64,000 nt of DNA from Bryum argenteum (GCA_037043015.1 CM073327.1:8042727-8106726), one strand, 5' to 3'; counted from the stretch's first letter, positions 20,168 through 34,077 are shown. A program made the numbers and translations. The notes: generated from the sequence alone by a model not told the origin.

Positions 20168-22127
20168 CGCAACAAAACTCCCCCACTTCAATACACAGCA
20201 GAAGAACCAGGTCCCAAGCTAATCCTCGTCTCTTTGACAACAATGCCCATATCGGAAAGAAGAGATAAATTTAAAAGAGCTGGATCTAGCAGATAATACA
20301 ACCGGATTGCGTAAGCTAAAAACGGGTGGATCGGCAGCATGCTCCACTGAATACCAGAAGTAGTATGATAACCACATTACAGTTCGAGTGATGCTTGTAA
20401 GCCGATGGTTGCAAATCTGATGACAAAATCGAAATCCGCGGTGCAATAAATTGAGTGAAAGAGCCTTTCCAGGGTGGACGAGAAGGATTTGTGGCTGGGA
20501 TTGCCGCCTGCTTCCAACAACCATGCTAAATCCGAGGAAAACATCATTACTAGGCACGTGAATTGATGGGAGTTCGCAAGCTCTCAATCCACCTCGGTTT
20601 AGCAGTGTGCGTCCGGGTGCATTGCTCTCTCTAAAAGAGCCGCTCCCACGGTGTCGTTTTCTCAAGCACCCTGCCCTATTTCGGGCAGCCACTTTTGGGC
20701 AGAAAAAACCTTATATATCAACCACTTATTTTATTTTTTTCATGTGTGAGTGTGTTTTTTTTTTGGTTTAGAATTGGGCTGTTCCAAAGTCTGCTAGGGT
20801 CCTAATTTTAACCTATTTTGTGTTACCCTAACCAGGATTATTTGTGATGATGGCATGCTGCCGATCGGGCAGCATGCTCCACTGACTAGGCAAAATTTCA
20901 CATCACTTAGATTTATAAAAAAATAATAAAATAATAATAATAAATTAAAAATAAAAATATATAATTTAAAAAAAAAACTCAACATGAGGTTATTTTTCAA
21001 GGGCAAATAGGGTGTGAAGGTCATCCATGATTCTCTGCAAGATCTCATCATCTCTTAAAAATAAAATTCTCATTCATTGACTTGCTCATTCTGGTGAAAA
21101 GTTGAAACTTTTTACACCTTGGGTTGATGACTATCTCGGTTCAAAGAGAAGTTCTAAATAAATTTCATAACAAACACCCTTAGAATTTCAAGGGTTGATC
21201 TGTATGTTTTAAAGTTGAACATAAACAATAATTATAGTAATATGAAACTTAACCTTTGATTCACAACATATAACTTTAGTAGCAGGAACAAATCTTTGCT
21301 AAAAAAAAAGAGAAACTCCAACCTACTTAGAGGCGATCGAGATTGTTCATTCAACCTATTCTCAATTCAAGCTACTCTCAGATGTATGCTCGGAGGTCAT
21401 CACACCAACGCACAACTAACCCATCTTGGGGTGAACATTATGTTAGTTCCTACATAGCCACTAGTGCACTAGAGATACTCAACATGGTATCTCCCAAAGG
21501 GCTTTGAAAGAACCCCACACCATAGTTAGGTGGACTAAGGTAGTGAGCACCATACCAGCATGGGGAGTACATGCATATGTTTGCTTACATCATATGTATC
21601 ATTTTATGTATGTAAAGCATCACATATTCATAATTTGTACGGTGTTCTTGAAATATATTCATGAAAAGGGCAAAAATATACAAGGACCTCTTCTTTGATA
21701 AAGATCTCAACAAATTATCAAGTTATATACCAACATGAACCATCTAGCATGGAACACAAAGTTTAACCATGGAACATCTCTCGCTTTGATGATGCATGCT
21801 AGGCAATTACAGAAAATATTCGGTAAACCAACATCAGTAACAAGGACTCCTTCACAAACAAATTATATGGAGAGTGTTCAGGCCCAAAAAGGTACCAAGT
21901 GCATTCATCGCCAGTGAGTCATTTCATTTTTCAAGCAAGCGACTACTTATCATCAGTACAAGTGGTCTGTCTTTGATTCCAACAGTACCCCGCTAAGTTT
22001 AAAACTGTAAAGATAAAAAAGAATTGCTGAACTGTCAGCATCCATTGCAAAAAATGATGGTATCACGGAAACGTCGTCATGGTTGATGATGGTCATGGTT
22101 GTATGTACAGACTAACAAGTGCACGTC
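20168..22127. other. Spacer between two minus-strand genes
   Basis: It holds the promoter side of the coiled-coil gene and the 3' side of MBD9. The 20219-20692 minus frame is more likely leader or spacer than protein. A 22-bp segment (GATCGGCAGCATGCTCCACT plus GA) at 20329-20350 recurs at 20863-20885 with one inserted G. A copy of the dispersed GGAGGTCAT-type repeat lies at 21308-21425. Confidence 0.45.
20853..20877. repeat. Perfect 10-bp inverted repeat
   Basis: GCATGCTGCC is followed by five bases (GATCG) and then GGCAGCATGC, its exact reverse complement. The structure could form a strong short hairpin in either strand. Function is unknown. Confidence 0.8.
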
Positions 22128-25100
22128 TCAGTTGGTCTTGTTGTTGTTGGCTTTCTTCTTCTTGGAGGAAGGCACCGGCACTTGCACCTGAATCTTCTTC
22201 TTGTGCTGCTGGTGCTGCTGCTGAGACTTCTTCAAAGTGCTGGGCCTCAGAATCTCCTCCGTGATCACCTTGTCTTTCTTGTATGTAATGGCATCATCTA
22301 ACGAGAATATCCTCAACGCTAGGGTCGACAGAGTTGCCGATCTCGCCGCTAATGAAAGACATGACCAGTAACACCACGTTCTCTTCAGACAGTCCGCTCT
22401 TACCATCTGCTCAAGAATAATCACAGCTTTCGTCATCTGCAACCACACAAACAATCAGAATCGTTTCTTCTCGCTTGAAACAAGTACATTTCAGATCAGG
22501 GTACCAAATGAGACAATGACCTATCCTAATGTAGAAGTTTCGTATGATCTACCAGTCAAAAAAGAATTGGACCCTAAGTAGGCAGAGTCAAGCAGATGTT
22601 ACAGCCATATCATTAGTCCTATGGTCATGCTAGCCATCGATTAAAAGGAATCTCAGAGGCTCTAGAGTACGGGGAGTTTAAAGCTCTTCAAAATCAAGAG
22701 TGTGCAGTATCTTCACTTGTAGGGGTCCTGACTAGCAACAAAGAGATGCACGAAATATGGGTAAAACGACAAAAGACGATACCTCATAAATGCATTGAGC
22801 AGACTTCACAAGGGAACGCCATGCACGTCGTCTAGTCGGTGCCGACTTGGCAGGCACCACAGCGTCGGACCCCAGGGCTGCCTCTATATCCAACAGCCTC
22901 ATCTTCAACCCAGTCAAAATTCCGAACTGTCCTCCGACTAGGGGACGTAGTGAAGACTCCGGTGCTGCGAATTTCTTCGACTGTTTCTTCATGCTTGGCA
23001 CCAAGCTCGGCACAACCACTTCTACCTCACTTGCAGGTTGCGCGTCCTGAGCCGGCAGTGCTTCGCTCGCGGGTTTCGTGTCCTGAGCAGACAGCGCTTC
23101 GCTCGCAGGTTTCGCGTCCTGAGCAGCCAGTGCTTCTGGAACGCTTTCAGGAGCCGAATTTGATGACGGTTCTGTGTTAGAAGTTGGTTGCACCTCACCA
23201 ATGGAGAAAACATCTTCTGCTTCTCCTGTGGCGTTAAGGGTACACTCTGGTTGGAGCGACTTATCTCCGCTCCCGTTGACAGCATTAACAGCATCTGAAG
23301 CGCCTTCCACTTCCGCTGAACTTACATTAACAGCAGGGGTATCGTTTGTCGAAGGGCCTTCCGCTTCGAGCTCACTCGTAAGAGGCGTACGCTCCTCGGC
23401 ATACTCCATTTTTGGCAAGCCCACTAACTCTCCCCACTCAAACTCCGGTTGCATCACGGGTTCAGTATCTGGCACGAAAGCCACATCAGAAGGAACCCCT
23501 CCTGAAATGTGAGCGTCGTACCAAAGCAAAGAATCATCTACAAGGCCGCCTTCCTGTGCATAATCCTTGGGGTGAAATTCCTCAGCAGGACTGCCATTCT
23601 GTGATGATGAGCCTAGAAACTCCACGGCGTCCGTGGGACTCTCGCTTGCATCAGAGTGCAGACTGAGAGACGGGTCGAATGCGGGTCCATAACGCAGCCC
23701 GGGAGCAAAAGTAGGGCCCTGATCTGCAATAAACCCAATCTGATTGATTCTGTCGCGGGTCGAATCCGGTGTAGAAAACGTCATTGGCAGTGAAGCATAG
23801 TCGAAGTTGGCGAGCGCCAGTTCAGTACTTCCCGGGGTGGGAGGCTGCTTCAAGGGCTGTTTCTTGCCCGAGCCGGATTTAGACTTCCGTTTCAGCTCTA
23901 AAGATCGCTCAGGTCGCAAATTAGCCTCCCATTCGTCATCTTGCAGGAGCTGCGAATACGATCCAAACCCCATGAGCGGGTTGTCCTCGGCTTCGACCTC
24001 ATCTGTGCCTGGGATGCCGTCTTGAAAGTCAGAAAGAAAGAAGGCGTCTTCTACAGGCTCCTCCTCCAAAGCATATGGATCATCGTCTAGGCCACCATCA
24101 TCTGGATTATACGAACTTGTCTGTCTTTTGCTTCTGAATAACGAGGACCTATCAAGCAGTCCTGGAGGGTTCAACAGTGTCGGAGGCTCTGCAGATTCTT
24201 GAGGCATCCATGAATTTTCTTCACAAACATGTAAGCCAGAATCCTCCTTATCTAAGGCTCGCCTCGCTCCATCCGTCTTCGAGGTTTCAGGCTTGCCTTT
24301 CTTCTTCCCTTTCGAGGGCGTGAGGTTCTTCTTTCCCTTCACGGGAGTCAGGTTATTCTTCACCTTTCCGCTTCCTTTCGGCTTCTGGGATGAGGTATGG
24401 GGGAAAACTGCATAAGGACAAGAGTTCTTGTGACTCTCAAGCTCCGCTAGAGACTCGTAAGTCTCATGGCACGCGTGACAGTGCCACTTGTACTTCCACA
24501 GAGGCTCGAGGCAGCTGCACCGGATTACTTTACCCTCCATGGGCATCACTGTTTTCTTGTTCACGACTCTGTCCGAGAAACTCGACGACCCGTACCTCAT
24601 ATGAATGACAGAAGTTGCTTTCAAAGTCGGGAACCTCGTCGGAGTTCGTTCCTTTTTCAAGGATTCACCTGTACCATTTTCTGACAAGCTTTTTTTTGAT
24701 AACTCAGATTGCTTCGATTCATGAAGGACGTCATGAAATCTTGCGAACACAGTCTCCCGCCAATGAGCAATGGAACTCTTAAGAGTACGCTCCAATTTGT
24801 GCCTCGAATTCAACCAAGCCACTAAAGAATCGATGGCAGCTTCAGTTTTATAAGCCCACCAGCGTGGTTTGGTCCCTTTACTTACAGTATCAAAAGTATG
24901 ATCTGCAAAAGTAGAAAAGACATTTTTATCAGTTTGTAACGAGGCACTGACCAAGCAACTTGTGGTAGGTCAACTTACTCTCTACTTGACAAGCTTCGTC
25001 CACTTAATTTGGTAGAATTTAGATTCCTTGATTTGAGAACTTTTACGCAAAGAACTTGGAAACATAAACAGGCACTAATCCAATGGTAACATGATATGGT

Positions 25101-28100
25101 TCCGCTAATGCAAAGAAGTGCTAGGAGATATGGCTAGAGACTTACCACTTTGTAGGATCTCTCCATCAATCTTCCCGCTTCCAGATTGCTCTTCATATGT
25201 AAAAATACTTTCATCAGCTACTTCGTAATCGGCACCACCTGTCAAATCACACTCCGAAACTACAAGCATCGGTGTCTGATTTGATCCTGAAAGTGCCCAA
25301 TAATCTCTACCAAGGTCGTCAGTGCCTAGGTGGTCGCGCCGCACAGAAGTGTTGTACAGCTTCAACTCTACCTTCAGGATTTCAGCATCAAGCTTTGAGA
25401 GTTCATTTGGAGGCTTTGCGCCCATACTTCGAGTATGAATTGCTGGTCCCTGACTTTTGTGGTCAGAGAGAGCTTCACCTCCATGCGGATCGTCAATGAC
25501 TTCACCGAGTGCAGGAGCAGCTTGGCCAGTACCATCTGTCCTTGCTTTCTTCAAAGTCTCAGAACTCGAAGTTGGTTCAAGCTTCCGTTTAGGTGTCCGA
25601 GGTGGAAGACCCTCTGCAGCTACTCCTATCTTGACGATAGGGCCAGACGAGGCAGGAGGTTCAGAGCTCAACCCAGTTGTTCTCGGTGCCATCCTTCGTC
25701 CTAGACCTCTTTCCTCCTCATCGGCAGCAACGGTAATCGAACCTGCATCCGAAAAGAACATCACATATCAGATAACTCATTCTTGCTCTTGCAGATCCCA
25801 CAACTCAGCATAATAAGATAGAATTCAAAATGAAAGTTTCTGCAGAGAAATTGGTACATCAACAATTTGTACCGAATACGTTAGAAGAGGAATTAGAGAA
25901 CAAGACAGATTACTAACCCGGAGTTTCACCTTCAACCACTTCCGCTACCGTTTGCCCCTCCAAAAGCTCACTTGCAGCCAGTACGTTCGCCGTGCCAACA
26001 CCTTCAGTTTGCTCCGAAGGTAAAGTAGCAGCCGCGTTCTCAACCTGAGGCTCACCACCTTCACTGAACTCTTGGACTTTCGCACGCTTCGACTCGCCCT
26101 CAAACACTTCTTCATTTTTCCTCTTCTTCGAATCGTGATCTTCATGGATAACAGTGTTTACAGGAACGTCGTGGTTACCCTCCTTCGCTAAATCAGGCAA
26201 AACTTTGACTGTCTTAGAGACCTCAGTTGAATTCTCGTGCTCTTTACCATCAGCATCAAAATTCAAAGTGCGTGGAAAACCAGCTCCAATATCTTCAGCA
26301 CCCAACACGCCCGGAGAGTGATGTCTTAACCTACTGGACACAGCGTCCACACCGCTTGCTTCAACGGCTCTCGCAATTTGAGACCGCGTTTTCAAGGGTT
26401 CAGACGCCTCCTTCTTCTTCCCCTGATCTGCAACATCGGCTTCTTGCCTTTGTGCATATAGATCACTGAGTTGCTGTTGAAGCTCGGAAGCTACGTCCAA
26501 GGTCTTCTCCAGGTGTGTGCGGAATTGAGGTGTTTTCAGCAACTCGTTGCATAGAAATTTCAGCATTTCAACTCTCTGTGAAAATGTGGTTGTTAGTAAG
26601 AATAATGTAAAACATAGACAACCATACTATATTCTTACCTTCCAGAACACAAGCAAGATAGGCATCATGGTACAAGAAGCTGCCAATACTGAAGCAGCGC
26701 ACAGATTGATTAAATCCATATGGAGTAATCATAAGAATCTGTACTCACTTCTGAAAGTTCCAAATGCCAATACTCTTTCTGGTCGATTTGTTTCAGAAGA
26801 CGTTGCGCAGAGCTCTCTCCTAGAGCTTCCTTTAAATCTTTCCTTTGACCTGTCGCATCCGTACCCCGGTCCTCCTGACCTTCCTCGCCTTCAAGAGATT
26901 CAGGCTCACCTCCCTCCACGTCCTTCCCAGTGGGTTTATTCGAGTAACCTTTGTCAAGGGCAACGCATTCTGGGCAGAACCAGTTGCCATCCGGAACCTC
27001 TTCAAGAGGTGGATTCAGACAGTATGTATGATACTCTGCATCACACCTATCACACAGCATGATGCTATCGTAGTCCTCGTCAACCCCACACACTCTGCAA
27101 GTCTCACTGTCTTGCCAAGGAGCTGCTTGAAGCTTATTCTCAGGCTTCTCAGCTGTAGCCGATCTAGTCAGAGGAGCGTCAACAGGCCCTGCACCTTCCT
27201 CTGTAACTTGGGCTACGACAGCCTTAGTAGGCTCCTTAGGTTTCACTTCTACAACACCACTCATGAAGTTTATGACCTGCACATCACACAACCGTTTCTC
27301 AAATCTTTAGTTGCTCAAAAACAAGCTACACATTATATGTGGCACGAAAGTTTAAGAATATGAGATGTTTCTACCACCTGGCCGATTGAAGAGCAAGAAT
27401 TACGCAGTAAACGAAGGTTAAACGCAGATTCAATGTGCACATTAATAGCGATGGATACTTTTGAGTTGACCATGGCCATATTATGTGTACGTCCTGAACC
27501 GGCATAGCCAAAAGCGGCGAGCAAGCAATTGAAGAGCATTCAGATTGTACGTGATACAAAAATCTGTGTGAAGGGCACTGAGCTTCACTCCCTCAAACCA
27601 ATGAGTATCATGACATTTACCTGCTTTTGCAAAAGGTCCTCAAACATCTGAGACAAATTATTTGCCAGCTCCATCACTTCACCCCCCTTCGGCAGTGACT
27701 CTACATTCCTCCATATCTGTCAAATTGAAGACATTTTTCAGTCATCATAAGCATAAAAGGTGTCAAGACAATTATGCTCTGAAGATACAGCTCTAATCAT
27801 TGAGAAGTGCATCTCACTGGCTAATGATGAATTTAACATCTAGTATTGAAGATATGAGGATGGAAGTGAGAGGCATACCTGTCTCACATCTTCCGCAAAC
27901 GCATCAATAGATCCACCATAAGCCCCAGCAGCAAGGCGAGCATCTATAGTCCGAAAATCAAGAGGACGAGCCACCATACCCCGCAACTTTCTCGAACCAT
28001 GCCCCTCAGGGCCGTCTATGAGTATCGAGAAAGTATCAGTCTTGTCAGCATCTGCAACAGTTCGCAAGACAACCCGGCAGCGCTGCATGAGCTGATCAAC

Positions 28101-31100
28101 AGAGGGAGCCGTCTTTCTAGGCTTCGTCTTGGTAGTCGGCGATTCGCAGGCAGGAGTAACATCGAAATGGTTCAAAACCTCCACAACAGCTTTCTGCAAG
28201 AGCGATATGTCAAAAAGATAAAAAAGCCTTAAAATTTGAAGAGTGACATCTGCAGCACTTCCAGGAAAAGAAATGTATAATTTCTCAGTTCGCAGTCCTT
28301 GAAAATACAGTGATAGACGAGGAAATTACTGCATCCAGACTCGACAGCGACCTGGTAAAAGTCACCTTCTTAAACGCAATACATACCTTGGTTGGACCAG
28401 ACGCATTGCTTTTGAAGACCTCTTTGCTTATGGACCACTCCAATAGTTCTCTAGCCCACTCGGGAGGGTCCAACTCCAGGGCTTCTTTCACTTTAATCCT
28501 GATCCGAGAACCCACATTTGTGGCCATTTTGGCTACAGGTCTTAATGCTTCCACCCACTCAGGAAGCGTGTCACAATCGTCAGGTGATCCAGCTTCTTCT
28601 TTCATTTGGCCTGCTTTCTGTAACCGGATGCTCAGTTCTTTCTCAGCCTCTGCTAGAACCTGTAATAAAAATATATATATATATATATATATACATATAT
28701 GTCAGACACCCCTGATGAAAGGCAACAAAATGCAGCTGTTCACTTCAAACTGCGCTGCGACCTTACCTGCTGTAATTCCTAGAGTCCCAAAACCACGATT
28801 GTTGCAAGAAATAAAGGATAATCCTGGCATGCTGAGGAGAAAACTGGACACGAACATGCATAATTGTAAATTCATGTCATGCGACCGGCACAACATATAT
28901 CAACGCTCAGATGAGGCAAAGAAACTAATCAACGGTCAACCTAAGAAATTGAGGTCCATATAGGAAATACTTCTGGCAAAGTGAAGGGATTAATCGAGAT
29001 AGTCTACCCACCTGTGCATCACTCTCGACACCAACAACGGTGTAAAGTGCACCGCATGGGATTCCGCCATCGCCTTGAAGGCATCTTAACAACCACTTCC
29101 GTTCGTTAGCAGTCAACTCTGCCAAATCCCCGTACTTCTCAGCCTCAATAAGAGTTACCAGATACCGCCGCATTAGTTCGGGCCAAGTCACCTCATTCGT
29201 GGGGAAGTCACTTAGATACTCGGCGATAGTAACTTGAGGTTTGGGCCCCGTTTTCTTCTTCAGTTCCTCTGGCTTTTCAGGCTTGCTCGCAATTGGATTA
29301 CCGGTTATCCGAAGCTGCAGATCATCTAGCAGTAATTTTAAAAGTGTTATGTGTGTTTTGGACATCATAACGAAATTATCGTTGAGTGTGCCATCTGAAC
29401 ATGCCACTGCCCTTTCCTGTACAGCAACCTCTCCTGAGGGTAACTCCATGGGACTGGGTGTCAGATCCTTTTTCTCTTCTACAGTCGAGCTTCCTGGCAG
29501 ACTCTCAGCTTCCACATTTACAGACGTATGCTGTTCCAACCCACTGGTACCACTTCCGTCTGGCTTGCAGGGACTATCCTCGGTCGCAGGTGGCCCTATG
29601 TCGACTAACCCTGTTTCCAGTTCCTCGTAACTTAAGGGAGCCTTCAACTCCAGGAACTCCGAAAAACGGCACAGGAACTCCCAAACCTGCCATGGAACAT
29701 ACACAACAATCAATATAATATTATATCCTATAAACTGATGAAATGGTAGATTTGAAGGAGAAGATCTACTCTGATAGGTAGAAAGGAACTTAGAAACTCT
29801 AAAGTACGTATGATAAACTAAAGGCAATCAGGTATCGTGAAATAAAAACAATAAACTTCGAAGTACGCTTTCGAAATACCTATTGCTCAATGAACAAAGT
29901 AATATCGCATAGTAACATATATACTGCACTAAATCCAGTAGTAATTCAGCGAGTGTCTGTGACATAGTTGAATCTTTATATTTCAATATGAGAGTGATTC
30001 ATCCTTATTAGCTATCAGCCCACCAAACAAACAGAACTTAAGAAATACCAGTTCGCAAATGTATTAGCTAAATGAGAGTATCACTACATACTGTTATGTA
30101 ATGAAGACACCACAAGCAAAAGATGAGCGGAACAGCACCTGAATAGTGTCTCCAACAAGTTCTACAGGAAGTCTTCTCGTCAGAAGTTCACCAGCAGGCG
30201 GAAGCAATCGGCTTTCTTTCACAACGACCGGGATTTTTTCCTCCGTCTGAATTTCAACTACTTCTTGAGGCTCCAGCATCTCTGTGCCAGACCTATAGAC
30301 TTCATGTGACAAGTTTCCAGCAGGTACTGAAGTCTCCAGCTGAAAGGAACATAACAATAAAACCCAACAGTAAGTAGTCTTCAATTCACTCCTAGAGCAT
30401 TAGTGATAGAACATCAGAGAAGTCTAGATTGAATAGTATTGCAGATGAGGCGCCACGTCTAGAAACGCAGCTACAATCACAAGCATCATATCTGACAATG
30501 AAAACGGAATCGACAGGAATTCTCATAGGAATATAAAGAAAGTACCATTTGAGCTGCAGGCTCTGCGCTAAGTCTCGATTCTCTCTGACTTCTATGTGAG
30601 AGCCCCAAAAATCTGGCAACAGCAAGCCGCGATCTAAATTTCTGCTTGTTTGGCGAGATAAAGATTTTTTCGATTAGCTGAGGGTTACTGGGTCTTCTCT
30701 TCCTGATGACTTCCCATCCTTTTTCGAGTCTTCCATCCATGCCTGCTATGAACTGACGCAAATCCTCAAGCATACTCTCTGGATCGTGCTTGTCATGGTG
30801 ACCACCATCATAAGCTGAATCACTGTGAGCACCATCATAAGCTGAATCTTCGTGAATCTCCCTCTCACTTGCTGCAGTCAATATGTCAGTGGCACCACCC
30901 GAAATGGTTGTTGATGGCTGTAATGCACTTATACTATTCCTGTACAAATCAGTCACAGCACCGTACGTTAGCTTCATGTTACCCAAACGGCTAGAAGTGC
31001 ACAACGTAGAAAAGTAAACAAAACATAAACAGCGGACGTGTTGCTAGTGCACATGCCTGGTCGCTAGTAAACAGAGCATGGAACCATATTCACTATTGTC

Positions 31101-32599
31101 TAATCAAGGAAGGTAATATTACTCTGAGATCATTGCAGGTTGCTCCCCTCTCGGCACATTGTCGCGTACGGCCAAGTCCACTACCGTCCGGTCTCTCAAC
31201 AACTTTTCAATTTTCGGAGGTTTCTTCTCTATTACCGCAGTTGGATCCTTTCTCGGTCGCCCAGGGCCTCTTTTTACGGGCAGAGCAGTTCCTCCAGGAA
31301 GAGAAACAAAAACTTCCTGTTCTCTCGTCCTCAGCCATAAATTTCCTGAAGCACGAGGTTTTCCATTGTCATCCTCTTTGCGTGGGGTAGATGTTGTCAC
31401 TGAGGGTGTTCCTGTGCCACCATCCTCAGCAGTTACATCTATAACAGGTGGTGGCCCTGGACGATGTTCGACAGCATTACTAATATGTGATATTGATTCA
31501 ACTCGTTTAGAATCTGCCTGCTTCCGGTCATGCTTTGGAGTAACCTTTCCAAGTGGCCAATACTCCCATCCAAGTTCTGGACCACAAGATTCACACTGCC
31601 AGTGCTCGTTCTCTATATCTGTGGCTCGCTTAGGTTTGAGGTTAACACAACTCAGGTGATAACCACGTTGACACTTATCGCACACAATTGTATGCTTCGG
31701 AGTTTCAGGTTTCTCACAAACGTGACATCTGCCTATCCCTATCATTCCTGGAAAATCAGCTGCCTGTCCTACAACTTCCTTCTGGTTCCCATATACTTCC
31801 ATGACAGCTGCAAGTGCACGAGATGCCTCTGCTGGATCATCAGCGTCAGTTAATCCTGCAATCCCCAGCCAAAACTCTGTCATGAGTGTCGGTAATGCGC
31901 AGCACTGTCAGCATCCTTTTCAGAGGTCTTAATACATTGACCTCCTATACACAGCAGTGACACACCAAACTTCATGGTACATGCAATACATCCAGGTTCA
32001 TATATTCTTTTCAAAGTGAGTGATTTGATCTCGATTAACAGATATGTCACAGGAGCTTGCATGCATGGATCCAAGTAAGCAGTTAAACAAACATTGTCTT
32101 CAAGTACGCCAATCTTGAGGTGTGTGGCATGTAACGAACCTGATTGAGCAATTGCAGTGTTGTTACCAAACTTGACCTGCTTAAACATTGAACTTTCCAC
32201 TACTCCTTCATTCTCAAGGATCTCTTCATTTGTTTGTTTCGTACCAGAATCCGCTCTGCTTCTCGTAGTCCTCTCCGACTTTAGAAGTTGCGATGGATCC
32301 ATGCCTCCAAGGAGACCTTCGACTTCCACTTTACGACGACCAGCTCGTCGAGTTGCACCTTCCTGACCTTGGGAAGAGGTTCGACTAGTGTTCTCACCGT
32401 CCCCACTCAATGCCTCTACTTCAGGTGCTTTATCCCTCGATTCTGCGCCTTCCGTCACTCCGTTCATTGGAGGTTTCTTAGGTTGTTCTGGACCCTCAGT
32501 ACGTGCAGTCTCGTCCTCATCCAACGGTGAGGTAATCTTTTCGTCAAGGGCCGCCATTACTCCGACTCCTTGTCCGGATTCTACAGGATTTGCAGTCAT
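22128..32599 (-). CDS. MBD9: MBD9-like chromatin reader (MBD, two PHD, DDT, bromodomain; 13 exons)
   Basis: Arabidopsis MBD9 is a nuclear nucleosome reader linked to SWR1 and ISWI remodelling. Exons: 32599-32140, 31876-31123, 30939-30546, 30339-30139, 29686-29012, 28659-28387, 28193-27879, 27716-27621, 27276-26749, 26575-25918, 25742-25146, 24902-22783 and 22436-22128; all phases agree, giving 2459 aa. Domains in order: PHD (CHVC...CESC, ~204-252), AT-hook (RGPGRPRK), MBD (GWEVIRKRR...FRSRLAVARFLG, ~478-517), DDT (VWEFLCRFSEFLEL, from ~603), bromodomain-like (MVARPLDFRTIDARL, to ~1055), PHD (CRVCG...CPEC, ~1115-1160), WHIM-like (VEMLKFLCNELL), LGTDDLGRDYWAL, a Cys/His cluster (CSCLEPLWKYKWHCHACHET), and a Lys/Gln-rich tail. 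The usual bromodomain Tyr-Asn pair is not evident. FYR domains were not seen. Start is the first ATG; an upstream exon is possible. Confidence 0.9.
28670..28694. repeat. (AT)n microsatellite in an MBD9 intron
   Basis: About 12 AT dinucleotides lie about 10 bp from the splice acceptor that begins the exon at 28659. Length change here could affect the acceptor's pyrimidine context, but this is inference. Confidence 0.95.
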
Positions 32600-33866
32600 C
32601 GCATACTGACTACCCACACCACGTCCCTACTACAGGATGTTGAACCGGACCACAGTCTCTTGTTCAAGGAAGCCTCATGTCAGCCTCATTCATCTCCGAA
32701 AGCGGAGACGCCAATGCATGTGCTGAGAAATATCGACAGCTTCAAAAGAAGCCGATCCGGGCGCGTCCAGCTGCAAAACCGCATGAAGACATAAAGGATC
32801 TTAGAAATGCACAACTAAGCAGATTGTCGAAACTTCTACTGCACATTGATCCCAGGAAAACATCTACTCCTTCGAATTCGGTCATGAAATACTCAGCTCA
32901 TAAATTTTCGATAATTGCTCAGCTGTTACATACATATCGCAAAAGCCCTCGACCTTGGAACGTGGCCATTGATTTCGCATGGCGAGAACGAGTGTACCTC
33001 ACTCGGGCAATTCTTTCAGGATAACACACAAGAAATGCCTAATCGCAGTCTTCCTAGAACCTAATCCGACGTACGAAAAATTCCCGAATTTCGAAGCTGA
33101 TATCGTAAAGAACGCAACTAAACCCCCTACCGAAAATTTCGCTAATTCAGAAACTACCAATTTCCTCTCCAGGTTCTCACAATCGCGCGTAACAAAGGGG
33201 CAATTAATGCTAGGTTGACGACGGCATCCAACCCTGAATGCACTTACCGACCCTAATTCCAACCTAGATGCCTAAACTCTCACTTGCAAAGTGGGAGGCG
33301 ATCCTGCTAATCTATCCCACAGAAACTCCAAGAATTTTCAAGGCGAACGAATTTTTTCTTTAATTACAGTCTGAAGTTCATCCCTAGAAAAGTCCATGCG
33401 TGACGTCGAAGCTCTCTAATCCAACAAGAACGAACTCGCACAATCACCTCCGATAGAAAAGACAGTGTCTCCAAATTGAATATTCCACCTGCCTAAGCCC
33501 TTGCTAATCACGGCCAATGCTGATCATTCTGATGCTGTCAACCTGTGCTTGAACCAGAGCAAAATGCCGAGAAGCCTCACCTCCTCCGTAAAATCTGTAC
33601 GAGACGAGAGATTCTCCAATTCAAGGTTACCAAATTCTGCTCACCAGAATGGAAAACTACACGAGTCTTCCTGGCGAATTGCGACCTAGTCTTGGGACCG
33701 GAAGACGAGCTGATAAAAACTCAGGATGCTCCAAAAGTTGCTGAGTGAGATTTCTCGCGATCCTGAGGCGCTAGAAAGCGCTCCGAGGATGACCGAGATG
33801 GTGAAAAAACACCGAATCAGAAGTCTGGGGATCGAAAAGTGAACAGCGAGGGGGAGGGACGACGGA
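32600..33866 (-). other. Probable 5' untranslated region of MBD9, perhaps with intron
   Basis: Between the chosen ATG and the promoter-like block there is no convincing protein on either strand; the plus-strand frame at 32677-33024 is antisense to this leader. Pyrimidine-rich stretches and several AG/GT pairs would allow a leader intron, which cannot be placed with confidence. Confidence 0.4.
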
Positions 33867-34077
33867 GCGCCAAACCCTAATCCTTAGTCCCACTATTGCT
33901 GGGCCCCCCTGGGTAGTCACTTGTGATTGGCTTAGACCCTCGAGATCCTACATGGCAGTCGTCGATTTCTACGAACGGGTGACTGCCACGTGGACTCTAT
34001 ATCCCCGTCCTCTGCCGGATTGATGAGCCCCTGATGAGTGATGAGACCTAGGCGCCAAACTAAAGTGCGCGGGAAAA
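33867..34077 (-). promoter_or_regulatory. Promoter-like block: three E2F-type sites and a telo-box
   Basis: GCGCCAAA (TTTGGCGC on the minus strand, the TTTSGCGC E2F consensus) occurs at 33867-33874 and 34052-34059. GCGCGGGAAAA (TTTTCCCGCGC on the minus strand) is at 34067-34077. AAACCCTAA, the plant telo-box, is at 33872-33880 and overlaps the first site. Telo-boxes with E2F sites are typical of plant genes expressed in dividing cells. The block lies 1.3 kb upstream of the MBD9 ATG. Which strand it serves is inferred from the nearest gene. Confidence 0.5.

Noticed and set aside
20219..20692. 157-aa minus-strand frame upstream of the coiled-coil gene
   Set aside because: No motif was seen and no phase-consistent splice into the gene was found. 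It probably belongs to spacer or leader.
32677..33024. Plus-strand 115-aa frame opposite the MBD9 leader
   Set aside because: It lies antisense to the expected 5' untranslated region and has no recognisable domain.
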